From positions 1,483,942-1,547,941 of the forward strand of contig KN832558.1 of the NCBI GenBank assembly GCA_000827205.1: a stretch of 64,000 nt of DNA, in the 5' to 3' direction. The notes beneath the pieces were generated by a model that was given only the letters and a program-made list of their open reading frames with translations, did no database searches and was not told where the DNA came from. The stretch comes from Plicaturopsis crispa FD-325 SS-3. Taxonomy: Eukaryota; Basidiomycota; Agaricomycetes; Amylocorticiales; Amylocorticiaceae. Shown piece by piece: positions 58,340-64,000 of the stretch (the stretch's first letter is position 1; each line of letters begins with the position of its first letter). Made by a program: the position numbers and the translations under genes.

Positions 58340-59515
58340 TTACAAAACCCACAGCCGAAACCCTTCCTCACGTCTCCCCATCGCGTCAACTAAACCGGGC
58401 TTCCCCGATCCTTCCTGCATGACGAACAAGCTGGACGATCCAGCAAATGTGATACCTGCGGTTGTGTATTGAGGATCAATCCACTTGCCACCTGTCGACT
58501 GTAAGTCGACCGCCCAGAGACGCACCATTTTCGACACCTGTCCGATTGCAGACGACCACTGCCGTCGTATGGCCTGCACTCTTCGGTCCTTGGCGCTCCC
58601 TCCATAACGGCTGCAGCCGCGCTGCCCAATAGTTGAGTGTTTTCCAGTCGGCATCGTCAGCGTCTGACCCAGAATCCGGATCCTGGTCTGAAGCTAGCCA
58701 CGCATTGAGTATCACCAAGATATTACTTTGCGTGTCAAGCGCATGCTGCGCGAGCTCGTATGGGCCATCGTCGAGCGTCCATACAGCGGGGGGTTGGACG
58801 TTTAGGTCCATGCATATGCCGAGGGTAACTTTGTTCAACGGAGGGGGCAGCGTGAGTGTCAAAAATCCGGTTCCTGTAGATGTGCTCCATATTAGCTTGT
58901 AGCCGAGGCTGGACCAGACGAACTTGGAGCCTCCCTGGTTTCGCCCAGGTCATATCTGTTTCGTACAGATTCGTTTTCCTGTACGCGTTTATGTACCCGT
59001 CTGGGCCATAGATGACCGCGCTGTTCGCACCCAACTGATGTACCCCATCTGCTACGGCATCGTCGGAGGTATCTGGGCGCTCAGCTTGCTCTAGGCATTC
59101 AGGAAACCCGGCCGCCACATAGCATCGTAGGCGCGATGCAAGTTCGGCGCAGAACGAGGAGGTTGGCCCAATCTGTGGGGTCTCAAGGAAGGGAGAGATT
59201 GAGGCAGCGTTTGGGAAAACATATCCTGTGCAGATACAAACCGTGTCCAGTTCAATATTTTGGATATTTGTGTGTAAAAATGACGCTGCACCGGTGAAGA
59301 TCATCTCAGGCAAACAAACGAGGTCGACCGAACGCGGCTTTAGCCTGGATATCAACGAGAGTCAATTACGGTGGACCTGGTGACCGCAGTGAGGCAGAAT
59401 AAACGTTCTTGGAGCATACATCGCGCGCTTTCCCTACATTAGCGTGTACTTCGCCGATCTTTGGGCAGAATTGCACTACGGCAACGCGTAAAGGGAGGCG
59501 GGGGACCGACATCAT
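58340..59515 (-). CDS. NTA1: Protein N-terminal amidase (carbon-nitrogen hydrolase)
   Basis: The start at 59515 encodes MMSVPRLPLRVAVVQFCPKI. The nitrilase-fold catalytic triad is visible: Glu in DLVCLPEMIFTG, Lys in YRKTNLYETDMTWAKPG, and Cys in VTLGICMDLNVQPP. Other family blocks are GPTSSFCAELASRLRCYVAA, NSAVIYGPDGY and NILVILNAWL. The C-terminal exon gives VVVCNRTGVENG, then SSLFVMQEGSGKPGL, and stops at 58340-58342. Nta1 deamidates N-terminal Asn and Gln, feeding the Arg/N-degron pathway in the cytosol. Four introns keep frame. It is convergent with RecQ (79 bp) and divergent from the hydrolase gene. Confidence 0.85.
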
Positions 59516-59894
59516 GAGGGCAGATTGCCAGTAGAAGGATATTCTGGCAGTATGGGAGCAACGTAGGCAATATGCAGAGCAGCGCAAAATGTTCAACTTT
59601 TGGACGTCTCCAGACGTTCACGTCGTCCTCAAAGTGCAGTAAGTTTCGTTTCATTGCCGCAATGTTCAGACCGGAGTCGGATCCGGGGCACGGACGTCAC
59701 GGAAGCAAATCGCCCTCGAAGATGATTTCCTTTTCGAAAATTCTTTCTACTCAACGTTCAACGCCCATGGGCCAGGGTCGTGCCAACGATTGTTCTAAAG
59801 CAACTCTACAGCGCCTTGGCACAAGTACGTATCCATATATGCTGCTCAGCGCTACTATCTCTCTACGAACGTGACGTTATAAAGAATCGACTGC
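59516..59894. promoter_or_regulatory. Divergent spacer between NTA1 and hydrolase genes
   Basis: The spacer should hold both promoters. No distinct motif, repeat or gene was recognised. Confidence 0.4.
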
Positions 59895-61156
59895 ATGGAC
59901 GCGCGCACTCGGACTCGACTGTCTGCAAACCATCCTCTCACGTTCCCCTACAAAGTATTCCAAGGTACCCCAATCAAGGCCGACATCTATGGACCGACCC
60001 TGAATTCTCCTCGACAATTTGATTCTGATGGTATACCGAGAGTTCCCAGTCTCGTCTATTTTCACGGTGGTGGTCTGACGGTAGGGAATAGAGAGAGCTG
60101 GTTCCCGAAATGGCTGCAAAGTGTGTCTTCGCGCTATCATGTTTCTTCAAGCCGACTTAATAATTTTTCTGTAGCGCGGGTTTCAGCTGCTGGGTATGCC
60201 TTCATATCGGCAGACTATAGGCTAATGCCTCCATCCACTGGGCACGACATCCTTTCCGACATTCAAGATCTAGTTTCCTTTCTTGCTCATCAAGCCAACG
60301 GTTTACTGGACAATACCTTCAAAAATATGGAGTTAGACTCGTCCAGCGACTGCGGTTGGCCTTTCAGACTTCTTCCGGACGCCATCGCTGTCGCTGGGAC
60401 GAGTGCCGGCGGCCTCTGTGCATATCTTGCTGCTATGCATGCTATGCCTAGGCCAAAGGCCCTTTTATGTATGTACGGAATGGGCGGGGATTTCTTGGTG
60501 AGAAGTTTTCTTGACTTTAGACTAGCTGATTGAGACTCATCGGCCTTTAGACACATCATTATCTCGAACCGAAAACTATTCCGTTCTTCAGAGGGCGTGA
60601 ACTGCTGGATTCGGAATCCTTCTCGGATTACATACAGCCCAGTGCATCGAGTCTACCCTGTATTGCAGAATCCGCACTTGAATACCATCTACTCTCGTCT
60701 CCAACTCCCGGGTATCCCGCCAATCCACGTATGCTTCTAACACGCCTATACCTTCAACTCGGCACTCTTCTGGATGTCTACGCAGGCGAGCAGGGCCTTA
60801 GTGCTCTCGTACGGTCTGCTTTGCGTCGACATTCACCCGTGGATGCTTTGAGCGCTGAGGAGATCAGACGAGTGATCCCGGAACGCCACTGGAAGCTGTT
60901 CCCCCAGATGAATGTGGATAGCAACTGGCCCCCTACCTATCTCTTACACGGGTCGAACGATACTGCGGTCCCTATCCACGAGTCACAGAATATGCGTGTG
61001 CTCCTGGAGAAAGCAAGTGTCCCTGTGCACTTGTCTTGCGTACATGGCGGGGAGCATTCTTTCGACTATCAGGACAACGCCGAGGGCCGTTTTGGGCCTG
61101 AATTTGATTCCACCCTAAATTTCTTGAAGTCGTTTCTGGACCAGACGGCCCAGTAG
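59895..61156 (+). CDS. Alpha/beta hydrolase (HSL-like esterase/lipase)
   Basis: The start at 59895 encodes MDARTRTRLSANHPLTFPYK. The oxyanion motif is VYFHGGGLTVG, followed by FISADYRLMPP. The nucleophile elbow is VAGTSAGGLCAY (GxSxG). The acid is likely the Asp of LLHGSNDTAVPIHES and the base the His of HGGEHSFDY. Three exons are separated by short introns, with the stop at 61154-61156 after FLDQTAQ. There is no signal peptide, so the enzyme is probably cytosolic. The family acts on small esters or carries out deacetylation; the substrate is unknown. Confidence 0.85.
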
Positions 61157-61813
61157 ACGGTGGGGCCAGCGGTCGTGTGTTTGATCTGGGATGAAGTAGC
61201 TGTCATCGGGTGTCTATGTCCGACATGGAGTTGGCATTGCTTCAGAGGTAAGTACGCCATGTCTCATCTTATGATAAGTCGAGGTCGTAACCTGCTTTGC
61301 TCAGGTCTAATATCTATTGGTCAATTGATTGTGTTGTGGATTACGGTACGCAGGCACTACGCGTCGCAGACCCAGTGGTTCGGAGCTCGCCGCACTGAGA
61401 GAAACATTATTGCCCGTTCTGGGGATACAGATTTACCCGTCTCAGGAGCTGTCTCGTTCCTTTATCCACTGCGCGTCGCCAATCGCTCGAAACGGTTTAG
61501 TCTTCCTCGAGATTCGAGAACGTGGGAGGCTTCAAGGTTGCGTGTCCTTCAACCCACAATGGGCCATCGATACTTAAAAGGGCTACGACGATGCATGTGC
61601 CCGTGAAAACGCTCATAGATTCCCTCGTAAATCCTGCCTTTGGTATCATATATGTACATACTGTATGTATGCAGTAGAGATGAAACCGATGAAATATTCC
61701 CTCCTGTCCGTTTTCGTAGAACGTGGTGCTCGCAATGCGTAAGTCAAAAGCGTTGGATGAGTTCAAGACGGTGAATAAAATGCGACTGATGACTGCGTGG
61801 AAACCAGGACATA
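61157..61813. other. Convergent spacer
   Basis: No gene is supported in this 657-bp stretch. A TATATGTACATACTG-like run lies near 61650. Confidence 0.4.
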
Positions 61814-63246
61814 CTACGTGGCTTCAGAAGGTCGGAGGATCACTATGACCCCATCCGAATGCGCAGAAAATATTGCATCAAGCCGCTGGTGCCTCTCAGA
61901 CACGGACGCTGACGCCGAAGACAGGCCTCGCACCGCGTGCGGTCGAATAGGGTGTGTTAGCAGACTCGAGGACGAAGAACTGCGAGAGAGCGTGTTCGGT
62001 GCTGATCGACGTCGTGAAAGCGGCGCGTCCGCGGTGACGGCCCTACACAACGATAAAGTGTCAGCCAACAACATTTGAGCCCGCCAACCAGGAGCATACA
62101 ATGAGTCTCTGCCTGTCGGACAGGCCCAGAATGTCCCGAATCCGAATCCACCATCACTCGGCTGGCCCCTCTCGTTTACCCCCCACGTCTTGACTTGCTC
62201 GATCCAAGCCCTCACTAACCCTTCGTCCTCTATCGTGACGAAGTCGAAGAAACTGCGGTTCATCGCGACCGTGGGGTCTAGAATGTCGTTGTTGGAGCAA
62301 TACACTATTGTGCAATTTTGCGTGAATCGGTTCAGTATGAACGCGCTTCGAATGGATTGGTCGGCCGGCGTGCCATAAGAGACGGCGGAGGATTGGGCTC
62401 CAGACATATCCGCGATCCTGGCAGCCTCGGGTACGGGACATGGAGGCATGGGGGAGGGCTGATCCCATCGCTAAATTACGAAGGTAGTTGTTATTTTACG
62501 AGGGTTGAGAGAGGTAAGGTATATATTCACCCGAAATTGGAACTCTCGAGCGGTATCCGATATTACGATGACCTCTTGAGCGGTCGATGCATTATGCATA
62601 GCTTTCGCGCCCAGTGTAGCAAATGCGACACTTCCTACGACGACATTTTTTACAACCGTTCGCGTCTATACGTGAGCGACATCAGAACGTTTCAGTCCGT
62701 GCATATCATGGTGTCACGCACAACGCCACACAAAATATAGCCCTTGTAGGGATCCTTGTGCTTCATGCGCAGGTACGCGAGGACCGCCGCCTTATCTTGA
62801 CATATAGTTTCGCTGCACGGAAGATGAAGATGAAAGATGGGCATATTGGAATGAGCACGTACTAATGGAGCCTTCTAACTACGTCCGCTTCACTAGGATG
62901 AACGAGCTCGACGGAGCTACGTCCTATTATCTCATGTGGCTCCCAGCCTGCATACGGTTCGAGCTGCTCGATGAACTCCAAGGGATGTAGACATACCCAA
63001 CAAGTCCGACACAGAGTCTGTGCAGTACGTCCATACTACCTGCGCGTCATTGAGGGCGCGGTGAGCCCGTCGGCACCACTCATGCCATTAATATGTCAAG
63101 GCTCACTTCTGGAGAGAAATCAACGATGCCGACTACAAGAAATAGACATAAGTACCATATGCCTCGGTACGAGTAGTATACGCACTGAACGACACGCAGG
63201 GTATGCTGGAGTCCAATTTTGCGGGAGAATTGCGCGGCATGGGCAT
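61814..63246 (-). CDS. PAS-domain protein, two PAS domains
   Basis: The exons read MPMPRNSPAKLDSSIPCVSF, GIVDFSPE, VVWTYCTDSVSDLLG, then WEPHEIIGRSSVELVHPSEA (first PAS), AAVLAYLRMKHKDPYKGYIL and VVVGSVAFATLGAKAMHNAS. The large last exon has the second PAS: SIRSAFILNRFTQNCTIVYC, SNNDILDPTVAM, SFFDFVTIEDEGLVRAWIEQ and WGVNERGQPSDGGFGFGTF. All junctions keep frame with GT-AG introns. The start at 63246 is the first of two close Met codons. This is a conserved basidiomycete PAS sensor-type protein with a short Ser-rich tail and no DNA-binding domain visible. The ligand and signal are unknown. Confidence 0.8.
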
Positions 63247-64000
63247 ACCGAATGGTCGAACGGCAGGAGACTGCTAGGGTGGCGCTCGTAGTTATATAGG
63301 GCGGTAAGCCAGGTGGGTCGGTGACGAATGCACGGACCCATTTAATGCACCTTGTTCCAGGAGGAGAGCAGATTGTCGGGAGACGATGCGATCTCTTTCG
63401 AATTTCTAGAACCGTGGCAGATGTGAGGAGGATCCCAGATTGAGAACCGGCAAGAATAAAGGCGGAGATAAATGGTTCGCAGCAGTGAGCAGTTTAGCAG
63501 CAGCTTTGGTGTCGAGTGTCTTGGAACCGTGAGGCAGAAGGCATGATGATGGTCGACCACAAGAGGCACTCGGACGTCCCCATCTTGATTCTCGCATGTC
63601 TTTACATAAATAAGTCTCCCCCGGCAAGCTGGCAGCGGTCGTGAGTTCAATATGCTGATGAGCGCGAGGGACAGTAAGTACATACGTTGGGCGCTTGAGG
63701 TGAGACACCTACATATTGCAGCTTCATTTTACAGATCCTGCTGTTTGGCCTCGAGGAGCTGTGATCTCAAATGAATCAAGCATGGCTACTCGCGCTCATC
63801 GCCGTGGCGGCGTGGCCGATGAAACTTTTGAACCCGATAATCGTATGTTTAACGCAGTCTCCTACTCCTCCTCCTCCATACGGAAGTGCGCTTGACAAAA
63901 GGTAGCCGAGAATACAGCTGCAACGACGACTTGAAGCACGTTATAACCGTGCCACCCATACAAAATACCTACCAGCGGCTGTAGCGCCACGGCACCGGCC
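63247..64000. other. Right edge; possible start of a plus-strand gene near 63783
   Basis: Mostly the upstream region of the PAS gene. At 63783 an ATG opens MATRAHRRGGVADETFEPDN before a GTATGT donor; an AAAAG acceptor follows near 63900. This may be the first exon of a gene that runs off the window, but it is too short to identify. Confidence 0.25.

Noticed and set aside
61160-61606. 148-codon plus-strand frame after the alpha/beta hydrolase
   Set aside because: No motif, and it starts after a proper stop; judged to be spacer sequence.
1-64000. tRNA, rRNA, CRISPR, riboswitch or LTR/virus-like elements
   Set aside because: I looked for T-loop words, short-spaced direct repeats and reverse-transcriptase or capsid-type motifs and saw none; a dedicated scan would be needed to exclude small RNAs.

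Overview
The window is genomic DNA of a filamentous basidiomycete, most likely an agaricomycete mushroom or wood-decay fungus. Genes are tightly packed and cut by many introns of about 45-65 bp, and the transposase, F-box/LRR and JmjC proteins are of types typical of that class. No bacterial-style operons, CRISPR arrays or tRNA genes were seen. All multi-exon models were read by eye from splice sites and family conservation, so exact exon edges are provisional.

Layout. Left host block (about 0.9-9.46 kb): a DUF2235 alpha/beta-hydrolase gene (-), an MFS transporter (+) and AMP deaminase (-). Right host block (50.7-64 kb): a LEU5-like mitochondrial carrier (+), a SNF1/AMPK beta subunit (-), a RecQ helicase (+), a protein N-terminal amidase (-), an alpha/beta hydrolase (+) and a PAS-domain protein (-). 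AMP deaminase and the carrier were evidently divergent neighbours.

Between them, splitting the 5' end of the AMP deaminase gene, sits the main discovery: a 41.24-kb DNA transposon (9464-50703). It has CACTG...CAGTG ends, a 3-bp TTA target duplication, and terminal inverted repeats of 5.6 kb (left) and 4.1 kb (right). It encodes a Tnp2-type (CACTA/EnSpm/CMC) transposase carrying two SAP-like motifs, and a companion protein that may play the TnpA role. The other 31 kb hold non-transposition cargo: two convergent RING/coiled-coil genes, an F-box-type LRR protein and a second LRR-like protein, a tail-anchored protein, a WD40 protein with C-terminal membrane segments, a dynamin-like stalk/GED protein without a GTPase domain, a JmjC dioxygenase and unrecognised proteins. 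Each inverted repeat also carries small genes of its own, one of them a 101-residue two-exon gene with a decayed paralogue in the left arm only.

How it may work together (inference): transposase and companion protein mobilise the unit; the JmjC enzyme could act on chromatin at the element; the RING and F-box-like proteins point to ubiquitin-dependent manipulation of host factors; the dynamin-like, tail-anchored and WD40-membrane proteins point to membranes. It is a cargo-bearing giant CACTA element, similar in concept to the Starship elements of ascomycetes but with an unrelated transposase.
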